Shown here piece by piece: positions 42,187 through 51,306 of a stretch of 64,000 nucleotides of DNA; position 1 is the stretch's first letter; every line of letters begins with the position of its first letter. The position numbers and the translations under genes are program-made. The notes beneath the pieces are model-generated. The model did no database searches and had not been told where the DNA came from. It worked only from the letters and a program-made list of their open reading frames with translations. The stretch is taken from positions 248,001 through 312,000 of the forward strand of contig JAODAV010000001.1 in the NCBI GenBank assembly GCA_025463605.1. The letters run 5' to 3'. Origin of the DNA: Rhodoglobus sp. (GTDB lineage: Bacteria; Actinomycetota; Actinomycetes; Actinomycetales; Microbacteriaceae).

Positions 42187-43094
42187 GCGTCTTCCCTTCC
42201 CAAACTCCAATAGGGGGTTGTTGTGCTGCCGGCCCAGCGACACGTTGCGAGCCCGGTGATCCCGACATCTGCGACGAAGATCGCTCCAGCCTGATCGGTA
42301 ATGTGCACGAGGCCCTCCCGCGCGGTGGTGATCGCGAGAATGTCCAGCTCGGGGCCGACGAACGCGGGGCACGACACCTGAGCGGCGTCAACGGTGACGA
42401 TGCCGAGTAGTTCGCCGGACGGCGCATGGCGGCGGACGGATGAACCGCCCCACTGTGCCACCCACAGAGCGCCCGAGGCATCCACCGCCAGGCCGTCCGG
42501 GGCGTGAGGCAGGTCAGCTAGGACTGTGACCCAAGGCTCACGGTGGCTGAACGCGCCGACGCCGTACGAGTGGCTGGAGACCGTACCGGCGACGGTGTCC
42601 ACGTGATAGATGGTGTCCCCGCGGGGGGAGAACGCAACGCCGTTCGAGAGGTGGATGCCCTCACGTAGAACCTCGACGCGGCCGTTGGCCGATACGCGCA
42701 GGAGCACCTCGTCACCTGTGTTGTCGCTGAGCGAGTGCGTGCCGACGATGAAACGCCCCTGCAAATCGACGGTGCCATCGTTGAAGCGCACGTTCTCCCG
42801 GTCTCCGAGCAAGTCGGGGCCAAAAGAGATCACTCCATCCCGCGAGACAGTTGCGAGCCTCCGCGACGCCGCAACGAGAAGTCCGCCATCCTCGGTCAGA
42901 CCGATCGCGCCCGTGGTCTCCCCCAATTCGAGGTCATGAGTCACATGAATGCGGCCATTGTGCAGTTCGCCTGAAAGCAGCCGGCCCTTCTGGATGTCGA
43001 CCCAGCGCACGACACCCTCACGCTCATCCCAAAGGATGCCTTCTCCGAGGTCGTAAAGGGGAGGCGTTGCTGCGATGGCAGCATACTCGGTCAT
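42183..43094 (-). CDS. SMP-30/gluconolactonase-type lactonase
   Basis: 303-aa six-bladed beta-propeller of the SMP-30/regucalcin/gluconolactonase family. The metal ligands are recognisable: E18 in LGEGILWD, the asparagines in RFNDGTVDLQGRF and LSNGVAFS, and the aspartate in APDGLAVDASG. It hydrolyses sugar lactones to aldonic acids, the step after oxidation of a free sugar. The start ATG at 43094 gives the family N-terminus; no strong ribosome-binding site is seen. It lies 124 bases downstream of the SDR gene, the largest gap in this operon, and overlaps the hydrolase start. Confidence 0.88.
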   Translation of the reverse strand: MTEYAAIAATPPLYDLGEGILWDEREGVVRWVDIQKGRLLSGELHNGRIHVTHDLELGETTGAIGLTEDGGLLVAASRRLATVSRDGVISFGPDLLGDRENVRFNDGTVDLQGRFIVGTHSLSDNTGDEVLLRVSANGRVEVLREGIHLSNGVAFSPRGDTIYHVDTVAGTVSSHSYGVGAFSHREPWVTVLADLPHAPDGLAVDASGALWVAQWGGSSVRRHAPSGELLGIVTVDAAQVSCPAFVGPELDILAITTAREGLVHITDQAGAIFVADVGITGLATCRWAGSTTTPYWSLGREDA

Positions 43095-43218
43095 TGGTCC
43101 AGTGCTCTCTGTGAGGTCGTGATCATCATTGTTTACCGGTTCTCGATCTCGGCCAGCAACGCAAATTGGTCGTCGAGACCGTACCCGCGCCGGACGCGGC
43201 GTCGCCACCAATAACCCG

Positions 43219-43893
43219 TCAATAGGTGGCCCGACCGCCGCTGATGTCGTAGACCGCGCCGGTAGAGAAACTGCACTCGTCCGAGGACAGCCAGCTCACG
43301 AGCGCGGCCACCTCCTCCGGCTGTCCGACCCTGCCCATCGGAATGAGCGACGTGATATGCGCGAGCACGTCCGGCGACGTCGTTGCATTGAACGGGGTCG
43401 CGATCACGGCCGGCGCGATCGCGTTGGCGATGACGCCGGTCTTCGCCAACTCCTTGCCAAGGGACTTGGTGAGCCCAATGACTGCCGCCTTCGTCGCCGA
43501 GTATGCCGACAGGTTCGGATTGCCATCCTTGCCTGCCATACTGGCGATGTTTACGATGCGACCCCAGCCGCGTTCAATCATGCTGGGGACGACAGCCTTC
43601 GTCACGGTGAAGAGGCCGTGCACGTTGACGTCGAAGGTCTTCATCCAGTCCGCCAACGGAACCTCCCAGAGCGGCATGTTCGGGCCGACGATTCCGGCAC
43701 TGTTGATGAGGATGTCGACGGTCCCGATTTTGTCGATGGCCGCCTCGACTGCGGTGTTGTCGGTCACATTGACGACGTAATCGGCGTCGGGTGAAACGTC
43801 AAGAGTCACGACGTCGACACCGTCCGCTCTGAGTCGAGTCGCGCAGGCAGCTCCCAAGCCGCTCTGCCCGCCAGTCACGATGGCTCTTTTCAC
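43219..43893 (-). CDS. SDR dehydrogenase (2-keto-3-deoxy-sugar-acid dehydrogenase-like)
   Basis: 224-aa classical SDR starting MKRAIVTGGQSGLGAA (GTG start, GGGAGA upstream). NSAG, the serine in NIASMAGKDGNPN and YSATK supply the catalytic centre. The AGKDGNPNLSAYSATKAAVIGLTKSLGKELA stretch matches enzymes that oxidise the 4-hydroxyl of 2-keto-3-deoxy-L-fuconate or -rhamnonate. That is precisely the step before the FAH-family hydrolase encoded two genes on. The start overlaps the stop of the Fe-S flavoprotein gene by four bases. Specificity is inferred from this match and context. Confidence 0.87.
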   Translation of the reverse strand: MKRAIVTGGQSGLGAACATRLRADGVDVVTLDVSPDADYVVNVTDNTAVEAAIDKIGTVDILINSAGIVGPNMPLWEVPLADWMKTFDVNVHGLFTVTKAVVPSMIERGWGRIVNIASMAGKDGNPNLSAYSATKAAVIGLTKSLGKELAKTGVIANAIAPAVIATPFNATTSPDVLAHITSLIPMGRVGQPEEVAALVSWLSSDECSFSTGAVYDISGGRATY

Positions 43894-46808
43894 TGTGGTC
43901 TCCCTGTCGTCGTTGGGCTGGAAGCTGCTCGGTCGAACACCTCGAGGATGTGCTGGTAGGGATGACCCGTGGCCCGGGACATCCCGATCTCGCACGTGCG
44001 GTTGCACGAGACGTACGCGTCGAACTCGCCCGCGACGACCTCGGCGGATTCGCGGTCCGTCGCACTGGCGGTGAACTCCGGATGCAGCATGCCGCGGTCG
44101 CCCGCGAACGCACAACACCCCCAGTCGTCGGGCACGGTGACCTCGGCCGCGACCGCCCCGGCCAAGCGCGCGAGGTTGGGGTTGGACCCGGCCCGCGTGC
44201 TCGAGCAGGTCGGGTGCACGACGATGCTGTCGAGCGTCGCTGCCACGTCGAGGAGGGGAAGGATGCGCTCCGCCGCGAAGTCAACGGCGTCGACGATGCG
44301 CATGGCACGGTATTCGGGGCGTTTCTCGATCGCCTTCTCGAGCGCCAGCACGAGCCCTTCGGAGCATGACGAGTTGTCGCACACAACCGGAAGGTGGCCC
44401 CCGGCGGATGCGGCCCACAGCGCGTCGACCGTGCGATCGACCATGTGCTGGTAGCCGTCGAGCATGCCCTTCGACTTCCAGGGCGTGCCGCAGCAGAGAC
44501 TGCCGATACCCTCCGGCTTCACGAGGCCGATGCCCGCCTTGCGAGCCAGGGACTCGAACGCGACCGCGACACCCTCGCCGCCCTCGGCAGGACCGAACAT
44601 GGTGCCGACGCAGGCACGGAAGTACACGGCATCCATTCGGGCTCCGGTGACGCCGCCCCGACGTCTTCTGCCGCCTTTCGGCAGGTCCTTCGACCAGAGC
44701 GGCAGGGTGTCTTTGCCGAGGATCGCTCGAGCGGCCGAGTTGGGGGCGGTGATGAGCGGGGCGGGCAGCACCGATGCAACGCTCAGGGCCGCGGATGCCA
44801 CGCCGGTGACCGGTTTCCACGCTTTGCCGGCCGCGTTCCACACCGCGCTCTCGACCGAGCCCACGGTCTCGGACCGCAGCCGGCGCACGAGGTCGCCCGT
44901 GTTGATGAGCACGGGGCAGGCGGTCTGGCACATCCCGTCGACCGCGCAGGTGTCGACGACCTCGTACTCCTGCTCGCGGCGCAGCTCCCTCACGAGCGCC
45001 GTGTCGCCGCGGGACTCCGCCTCCGCGATCGCGCGTCGCACGACGATGCGCTGCCGCGGCGTGGTGGTGAGGTCTTTGCTCGGGCACACCGGCTCGCAGT
45101 AACCGCACTCCACGCAGCGGTCGACCTCCTCCTCCACCGTGGGGGTGGACTTGAGGTTGCGCAGGTGCAGGTCGGCATCCGTCGTGAGGATGGTGTCGGG
45201 GTTGAGGATGCCCGCCGGGTCGAACGCCCGCTTGATGTCGAGCATGATGCCGTAGAGCACGGGACCGTACTGCCTCGCCACGAACGGCGCCATGATGCGG
45301 CCCGTGCCGTGCTCGGCCTTGAGCGTGCCGCCAGCGGCGAGCACGAGTTCCACCATGTCTTCGGTGAACGCCCGGTACCGCGCGACGTTCGGCTCGAGAT
45401 CGAAGTCCTCGTTGATGAGAAAGTGCACGTTGCCGTCTTTGGCGTGCCCGAAGATCACAGCATCGTCGTAGCCGTGGATCTCGAACAGCCGGGTCAGCCC
45501 GGCACACGTCTCCGAGAGCCGCGCGACCGGCACGGCAATGTCCTCGAGCAGGGCGGTCGTTCCCGACGGCCGGGCACCCGCGATGGTCGCGTACAGCCCC
45601 TTGCGAATGTGCCAGAGTGATGCCCGCACTCGAGCATCACTCGTGAGCACGGGGGCCGTCGTCAGCGGGAGGGCGGCGAACACCTGCTCGGCGCCGCGGC
45701 TGAGCACCGACAGCTCCTCCGCGGTCGCGGACTGGTACTCGACCAGCAGCGCGCAGTGGCCGACGATCTCGAAGTCGGGCAGGGCATCGCGTGACTCCGG
45801 GTCGATGAGCGCGGCGCGCAGGGATGCGGCATCCATCAGTTCGACGGTCGCCGGTGCTGTCGCGATGATGTCGACGAGGGCCTCGGTCGCCTCACGCAGG
45901 CTGTCGAACACGAGCAGAGCGGTCGCGGCGTGCTTGTGCAGCGGCACCGTGTTGAACGTGGCCTCGGCGACGAACCCAAGGGTGCCCTCGCTTCCGACCA
46001 TGAGGTGCGCGAGGATCTGAACGGGCGACTCGTGGTCGACGAGGGAGTTGAGTCCGTAGCCCATCGTGTTCTTGATGCCGTACTGCCGCACGATCTCGTC
46101 CGTGAGCAGCGGGTCCGCCAGCACTCGCGCGCGCAATTCGGCGAGCTGCCGCCACAGGGCGGGCTCGGCTTTGCGCACCAGCTCGTCGGCATCCGCAGCA
46201 CCGGTGTCGACGATGGTGCCTCCGGGGAGCACGATGATCGCGGAGCGGAGGGTCTGGTAGGTGTTCTGGCTCGTGCCGCACGCCATGCCGCTCGAGTTGT
46301 TCGCCACGACCCCGCCGATGGTGCACGCGATCTCGCTGGCCGGGTCCGGGCCGAGCTTGCGACCGTGCCGCAGAAGTCGCGCGTTGACCTGGCGCACCGT
46401 GGCCCCCGGCCCGACCCGAACGACCTTGCCGTCATCGAGAACCGAGATCGAGCGGAAGTGCTTGCGAGTGTCGACGAGGATGTTGCCGGTGGAGGCCTGG
46501 CCCGAAAGGCTCGTGCCGCCCGACCGGAAGGTGAGCGGCTCCCCACCCGCGGTCGCGTAGGCGAACAGCGCGGCGACCTCGTCCGCGCTTTTCGGCGTGA
46601 CCACGGCTCGGGGTGTCAGCAGGTAGTGGGACGCATCGACGGCCGCGATCACCCGATCGAATGCTCTCGTCGACACCGCGGCATCCTTCGGCAACGCGGC
46701 GCGGATCGCCTGGGCGAGTGCGGCCTCGGATCTGCGGAAGTCGGCACGGGAGGCAGACTCGATGAGTGCTGACCCACGCCGGTGATCTCGACCGAGCAGA
46801 TTCTCCAC
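43890..46808 (-). CDS. FAD- and Fe-S-containing D-lactate/glycolate dehydrogenase (fused type)
   Basis: About 972-aa fused flavoprotein. The N-terminal half is an FAD-binding type-4 domain (TFRSGGTSLSGQA, GGVVANNSSGMACG, MVGSEGTLGFV) with the family cap domain (HAKDGNVHF, EHGTGRI). Then come two 4Fe-4S motifs (CVECGYCEPVCP and CAVDGMCQTACP) and two CCG domains (LCCGTPWKSKG, WGCCAFAGDRGM) typical of GlpC/GlcF/LldE. Membrane-associated enzymes of this type oxidise D-lactate or glycolate and pass electrons to the quinone pool. GTG 46808 is preceded by AGAGGA; ATG 46847 is an alternative. In this operon it would consume the 2-hydroxyacid made by the FAH-family hydrolase. Confidence 0.9.
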   Translation of the reverse strand: MENLLGRDHRRGSALIESASRADFRRSEAALAQAIRAALPKDAAVSTRAFDRVIAAVDASHYLLTPRAVVTPKSADEVAALFAYATAGGEPLTFRSGGTSLSGQASTGNILVDTRKHFRSISVLDDGKVVRVGPGATVRQVNARLLRHGRKLGPDPASEIACTIGGVVANNSSGMACGTSQNTYQTLRSAIIVLPGGTIVDTGAADADELVRKAEPALWRQLAELRARVLADPLLTDEIVRQYGIKNTMGYGLNSLVDHESPVQILAHLMVGSEGTLGFVAEATFNTVPLHKHAATALLVFDSLREATEALVDIIATAPATVELMDAASLRAALIDPESRDALPDFEIVGHCALLVEYQSATAEELSVLSRGAEQVFAALPLTTAPVLTSDARVRASLWHIRKGLYATIAGARPSGTTALLEDIAVPVARLSETCAGLTRLFEIHGYDDAVIFGHAKDGNVHFLINEDFDLEPNVARYRAFTEDMVELVLAAGGTLKAEHGTGRIMAPFVARQYGPVLYGIMLDIKRAFDPAGILNPDTILTTDADLHLRNLKSTPTVEEEVDRCVECGYCEPVCPSKDLTTTPRQRIVVRRAIAEAESRGDTALVRELRREQEYEVVDTCAVDGMCQTACPVLINTGDLVRRLRSETVGSVESAVWNAAGKAWKPVTGVASAALSVASVLPAPLITAPNSAARAILGKDTLPLWSKDLPKGGRRRRGGVTGARMDAVYFRACVGTMFGPAEGGEGVAVAFESLARKAGIGLVKPEGIGSLCCGTPWKSKGMLDGYQHMVDRTVDALWAASAGGHLPVVCDNSSCSEGLVLALEKAIEKRPEYRAMRIVDAVDFAAERILPLLDVAATLDSIVVHPTCSSTRAGSNPNLARLAGAVAAEVTVPDDWGCCAFAGDRGMLHPEFTASATDRESAEVVAGEFDAYVSCNRTCEIGMSRATGHPYQHILEVFDRAASSPTTTGRPQ

Positions 46809-46889
46809 GGAATCCTCTATTTTCCAGTAGTTCGAACGATTAGCCATCGTTCACATCGGTTCTCATACAACGAAGCCGCCAGCAGGTCG

Positions 46890-48122
46890 TCAATCGCGAA
46901 GGCGAACTCGATCGCCTGCCAGCGCGCTCACCGTGCGCACACCAAGGAGTTGCATCGTCCGGGTCAATTCCTCGCCCAATAACGACAGCACCCGATCGAC
47001 ACCACGCTCGCCGCCAGCCATGAGGCCGTACAGGTAGGCGCGCCCGAGGAGCACTGCGTCCGCGCCGAGGCATATCGCAGCGGCAACATCCGACCCACTG
47101 CGGACCCCGCCGTCGAGGAACACTGCCAACTCCGGTCCTATTGCGTCACGGATGATTGGCAGCCGCTCGAGGGGGACGGGCGAGCGATCGAGCTGTCGCC
47201 CGCCGTGGTCGCTCACCACGATCGCGTCTGCCCCCACCTCGGCTACCGCGATAGCGTCCGCAGGATGGAGGATGCCCTTCACGACGAGCTTGCCGCTCCA
47301 CATCTTCCGAATCCGGGCGATCTCGTCGATCGTCGTCGATGGGTCGAACATGCGGTCGGCAGGACTCGCGAGCGGTTTTTCCCACATGCTCATCGACGCG
47401 AACTTGAGGGTTTCCCTGGTGAGAAAGTTCGTCCACCACGAGGGGTGAGTGGCGCCATCAAGCAGGGTGCGAACCGTGAGAGCTGGCGGTAGGGTCATCC
47501 CGTTGCGCGCGTCGCGGAGCCGGGAACCGCTCACCGGCACGTCGGCAGTGACGACGAGGGTGTCATAGCCCGAGGCTTCCGCGCGAGCGACCAATTGATC
47601 CGTTACTCGGCGGTCAGCCCAGAAATAGAGCTGGAACCAGCGTCGTCCACCGGGTGCTGCGGACGCTACCTCTTCGATCGAGGTGGTTCCCATCGTGGAC
47701 AGCACGTAGGGGACGCCGGCGCGCTGGGCCGCTCGGGCCACGGCCCGCTCGCCGGTGTGGTGCATCATCCGCGAATACCCGGTCGGACCGACGATCACCG
47801 GCAGAGCCGACTGCACTCCGAAGATATCGATAGTGGTATCGACATCGCTCACGTCCTGTAACACTCTCGGCTCGAACTCGACCCGGTCGAACGCCGCGAG
47901 TGACCTGCGCAGGCCCACTTCACCCTCAGCGCCCCCGTCGACGTAGTCGAACACCGCTCTGGGCGCAACACGGCGCGCGACCTCCTTGAGGTCATCGATG
48001 GTGGCGGCTCGAGCCAGGCGTCGCTCCACGGGGTCGGGTTGCCATGGGCGCATTCGCATGAGTTCTGTGAGATCGTGCGGCCGCGGGACCCGGCGCGAAT
48101 AGCGGATGGACGGCAGGCTCAC
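46890..48122 (-). CDS. FMN-dependent L-lactate/2-hydroxyacid dehydrogenase
   Basis: 410-aa member of the FMN-dependent alpha-hydroxyacid oxidase/dehydrogenase family (LldD, lactate or glycolate oxidase). The catalytic histidine and substrate arginine lie in VVSDHGGRQLDRSP, the FMN phosphate-binding region in FLDGGVRSGSDVAAAICLGADAVLLGRAYLYGLM, and the N-terminal YVDGGAEGE and VGPTGYSRMMHHTGE blocks are as expected. The GTG at 48122 overlaps the stop of the glycosidase gene (GTGA). Its product position, beside a second dehydrogenase for the opposite hydroxyacid stereoisomer or glycolate, points to disposal of lactate from deoxy-sugar breakdown. Confidence 0.9.
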   Translation of the reverse strand: MSLPSIRYSRRVPRPHDLTELMRMRPWQPDPVERRLARAATIDDLKEVARRVAPRAVFDYVDGGAEGEVGLRRSLAAFDRVEFEPRVLQDVSDVDTTIDIFGVQSALPVIVGPTGYSRMMHHTGERAVARAAQRAGVPYVLSTMGTTSIEEVASAAPGGRRWFQLYFWADRRVTDQLVARAEASGYDTLVVTADVPVSGSRLRDARNGMTLPPALTVRTLLDGATHPSWWTNFLTRETLKFASMSMWEKPLASPADRMFDPSTTIDEIARIRKMWSGKLVVKGILHPADAIAVAEVGADAIVVSDHGGRQLDRSPVPLERLPIIRDAIGPELAVFLDGGVRSGSDVAAAICLGADAVLLGRAYLYGLMAGGERGVDRVLSLLGEELTRTMQLLGVRTVSALAGDRVRLRD

Positions 48123-50209
48123 CGCGCTGGTCCGGACAATCTGATGAGGCGGGCCGAATTCGTGGCAGGCAGCGTCACCGAGAGCGACGAGCCATCCCAC
48201 ACCATTTCGGTTTGCATGTCCAGGGGGAATAGCACTTCGGCGCTCGAGAACCCGGGCGGCACCGGGAGAGTAGCGGTGACATCACCGCCGCGTCGCCACA
48301 CCGCGAGGTAGATCGCATCGGGCGTCTGCAATCCCTGGGCGATCCAGTGATCTGACCACCCGGGGAGCCCGAGCGGCCATATCGGTTCCGCGGTGGGGAT
48401 GATTGAGCGATACGTCTTGTACACGTCCATCGCTGTTGCGACAACACCGAGCTGATCGTCGGAGAGCTTCCACATGCCGCCGCTCAGCTGCGGGCGCGCC
48501 AGCATCCCATTCACGATGCTCAGCCGCAGTTCCTCGTCGCCGAACTCAGGCTGCGGGTAGACCCAGATCGCGGCCTGCTCCGGGGTGAGGGCGGTGGGCG
48601 CACCCGCCGCGATCGGAACGTACCGGTAGTGGTCGGTCTGATCGCTCGTCGAAACGATCGAAAACCGGCGCTGCGATGCCGCATCGATTCGGGCACCCCC
48701 GCTGGAGCAGTTCTCGATCACGAGCCCTGGGTGCCGCTCGAACAAACCATCGATCCACCGGAGGAATCCACGGTGATGCTCCAGAAGCCCGTCACCGGCA
48801 CTGTCGGCGCCCAGGTCGGTCCCGATGCCTCCGTTGATGTTGTAGTCGAACTTCAGGTAGCCGAGGCCGTAGTCCGCGATCAACCGGTCGATGATCCGAT
48901 CCATGCGCTCGACGACCACGGCGGAGCGGAAGTCGAGTTGGTGGCGACCCTGGCTGTCGATTCGAGCACCGTTGCGCCAGAAGAACGCTTCCGCGGGCAG
49001 CTCTTCGGCGATCGGGCTCTCCACCCCGACGACGTCCGGCTCGACCCAGAGCCCGGGGATCATCCCGGCCTCCCTGATGGAGTCGAAGATCTTGACGAAA
49101 CCGTGCGGGAAGCGCGCGGGCGATTCCTCCCACGCCCCGACGGTGTTCCACCAGCCCTGCTCGTCGCTGTACCAGCCGGCGTCGACGCAGAAGTACTCGC
49201 TGCCGGCTTTCGCGGCTGCGGCGATCACCGGCAGCAGCTTCTCCTCGCTGGGGTCGGCGAGCAGGGAGTTCATGAAGTCGTTGAAGATGACGGGCAGCTC
49301 GGTGTCGTCCGAGTTCGGCCGGCGGACGCGACGGCGGTAGTCGGTGAGCGGTGCGAAAGCATCCGTCAGCTCGCCCAGCACGGTCGTGATCGTGAAGGGC
49401 ACGGCGTCGAAGGAGTCACCGGGCCGAAGCACGCGGTGCCAGTGGTGCTCCTGGTCGTTCGGCCCGCTGGCCGAGATGTAGATGCCGGCGGTGTGGTCGC
49501 CGAGTTCCCACTGCCAGGACCCGTTGTGCTCAATCTCCCACAGCCAGGAGACGCCGCGGGTGTGGTCGGTCAGCCCGCCCATAGGCAGGTACTCGGTCGT
49601 GGGCTGGGTTCCGATCGCGCCGACGGAGACTCTCATCTTCGATGAGTGCGGACCGGTTTCGCCGAAACCGACATCAATGATTCCGAGACTCGGCAGGGTG
49701 TGCCTCGTCCACTGGAACTCGGCGATGAGCGTGTTGTGCGGAATCGCGAGCTCGGCGGCAGCCGCCCAATCCTCGTTGCCGAAGCGAAAGAACCCGTTGT
49801 AGGTGAACGACGAGATGTACTCGAGCGTGAACGGCACATCGGAATCGTTGGTGACGGTGCTCTCGGCCCTGATCACCGGAATGCCCGTGAAGGCTGTCCA
49901 TGTGGTGGTGACGGTCACACCGCGGGCAGGCCCATGCTGCACCAGCACCAAGCGGCTGCCCTCGTCGACCTCGGTGATCGTGTGCGAGCTGTAGCGCAGG
50001 TCCTCCGTGGTCCCGAGGCCGATGTGGCGGCTGCCCTGGGGCAGGCGGTCGCCGGCGATGAGCAGCTCCACGGGGCCGCGCGCCATCACGAAGGGGATGT
50101 CGGGGGCGAGGGCGCCGGTCGGCCCGAGGGCGACCACACGGATGCGGTCACCCTCGATGCCGAAGCGGGAGTCAACGAGGCCGTTGCCCCACGAGAACGT
50201 GCCGGTCAT
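48119..50209 (-). CDS. GH36-type alpha-galactosidase
   Basis: 696-aa glycoside hydrolase of family 36. An N-terminal beta-sandwich (about 1-290) precedes the barrel. The nucleophile aspartate is in GYLKFDYNI (about residue 454) and the acid/base is in STSDQTDHY (about 523), where most relatives have SDNTD. GLWVEPDVVG, ENCSSGGARID and FCVDAGWY are conserved family blocks. No signal peptide, so it acts on imported oligosaccharides. Family 36 also includes alpha-N-acetylgalactosaminidases, so galactose as leaving sugar is likely, not certain. It is coupled by overlap with both neighbours. Confidence 0.9.
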   Translation of the reverse strand: MTGTFSWGNGLVDSRFGIEGDRIRVVALGPTGALAPDIPFVMARGPVELLIAGDRLPQGSRHIGLGTTEDLRYSSHTITEVDEGSRLVLVQHGPARGVTVTTTWTAFTGIPVIRAESTVTNDSDVPFTLEYISSFTYNGFFRFGNEDWAAAAELAIPHNTLIAEFQWTRHTLPSLGIIDVGFGETGPHSSKMRVSVGAIGTQPTTEYLPMGGLTDHTRGVSWLWEIEHNGSWQWELGDHTAGIYISASGPNDQEHHWHRVLRPGDSFDAVPFTITTVLGELTDAFAPLTDYRRRVRRPNSDDTELPVIFNDFMNSLLADPSEEKLLPVIAAAAKAGSEYFCVDAGWYSDEQGWWNTVGAWEESPARFPHGFVKIFDSIREAGMIPGLWVEPDVVGVESPIAEELPAEAFFWRNGARIDSQGRHQLDFRSAVVVERMDRIIDRLIADYGLGYLKFDYNINGGIGTDLGADSAGDGLLEHHRGFLRWIDGLFERHPGLVIENCSSGGARIDAASQRRFSIVSTSDQTDHYRYVPIAAGAPTALTPEQAAIWVYPQPEFGDEELRLSIVNGMLARPQLSGGMWKLSDDQLGVVATAMDVYKTYRSIIPTAEPIWPLGLPGWSDHWIAQGLQTPDAIYLAVWRRGGDVTATLPVPPGFSSAEVLFPLDMQTEMVWDGSSLSVTLPATNSARLIRLSGPAR

Positions 50210-51306
50210 CGCGCCCCCACGATACTCGTCTCGCCGGACCACGGCAGGTCAGTGCCGACCTCGATCGTCGCGCCGCTCGCCGCCGATTCGTTGAGCCGCA
50301 GGCTCAGGTACTGGTCGTGGCATCCGTCGGCCAGCGGGTAGAACGGTTCGCCGACGGTGACGAACTCGGCCATGCGTGACATGACCTCTGTCACCGCCAG
50401 CTCGTCGTCGTTGAGGCGCGCGGGCTGGTACTTATTGCTCCAGTGCGTCGTGTCGCCGACGGAGAGGCTCCGCAGGAAGTAGCCCTCGAGGTCGCCATCG
50501 GCGCCCGTGGCCTCGCGCTCGATCCGCGTGGTGGTGGCCCGGCCCGGGGCCGTGAGGTAGGAGATCGCGTCGTCGTGGATCTGGCCCTTCGAGCCGTAGA
50601 CCTCGATGTGACGCGACCTGATCGGTGAGAAGTACTGCTCAAAGTCGAACTCGTAGTGGCCGACCCGCGACCCGAACTGCAGTGTCGCGAAGGTGCGAGC
50701 GGAGTCGTACTCGACGTACTGCTCGTGCCAGTTGTCGCGACCGCGGGCGGAGACGGCGGGGTCGGCGAACGCGCTCGCTGAGATCGAGACCGGCTCGAAA
50801 CCGGCACCCAGGAAGAGGCGAATGAGGCTGATGCCGTGGTACCCATGGGCCACGGACATCCGCGTGCTGTTGATTGCTCCCAGTACCCCGGAGTTCGCGA
50901 CCGACAGTCGCACCGCGTGGTGCGGCTGGTACTGGTACTGCTCGGCGACCTGCACCGGCAGGTCTCTGAGATCGGCGTACAGGGCGAAGAGGCGTTCGAC
51001 ATCGAGCGCGGGTGGGGTCTCGGTGAGGACCGGGATACCCGCCCGGGCGACCGTCGTGGTCAAGTCCGGTGCGACCGCGGGCGGAGTCGTGATCACGACG
51101 AAGTCGTACGGTGCGTCGGCGAGGAAGTCATCGAGGCTCGTAGTTGCCGCCACCGCCCATTTCTCGGCGACTCGCGCCGCGGAGGCATCGCTCTGCACGA
51201 GCACCCGTTTGACGGTGAACCTGTCGGGCAGGGCGGCGGCAGCGCGCAGGAAGTACTCTGCGCGCCAGCTTGCCCCGATGATGCCGATCGTCGCGTGAGC
51301 CGCCAT
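50206..51306 (-). CDS. Gfo/Idh/MocA family oxidoreductase
   Basis: 366-aa NAD(P)-dependent oxidoreductase. The Rossmann start is IGIIGASWRAEYFLRAAAALPD, slightly unusual in lacking the GxGxxG pattern. The domain change follows the usual TETPPALDVE (in place of EKP) and YQYQPHHAVR. The C-terminal half is the typical beta-sheet substrate domain. Members oxidise or reduce sugars, inositols and sugar acids. The EKP motif altered to ETPP, and its tight pairing with the next gene, suggest a specialised partner. Stop overlaps the glycosidase start. Confidence 0.85.
   Translation of the reverse strand: MAAHATIGIIGASWRAEYFLRAAAALPDRFTVKRVLVQSDASAARVAEKWAVAATTSLDDFLADAPYDFVVITTPPAVAPDLTTTVARAGIPVLTETPPALDVERLFALYADLRDLPVQVAEQYQYQPHHAVRLSVANSGVLGAINSTRMSVAHGYHGISLIRLFLGAGFEPVSISASAFADPAVSARGRDNWHEQYVEYDSARTFATLQFGSRVGHYEFDFEQYFSPIRSRHIEVYGSKGQIHDDAISYLTAPGRATTTRIEREATGADGDLEGYFLRSLSVGDTTHWSNKYQPARLNDDELAVTEVMSRMAEFVTVGEPFYPLADGCHDQYLSLRLNESAASGATIEVGTDLPWSGETSIVGAR

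Noticed and set aside
46890-48200. Longer start for the FMN dehydrogenase (436 aa)
   Set aside because: The first 26 codons overlap the end of the glycosidase gene; GTG 48122 gives the usual GTGA stop-start overlap of this operon.
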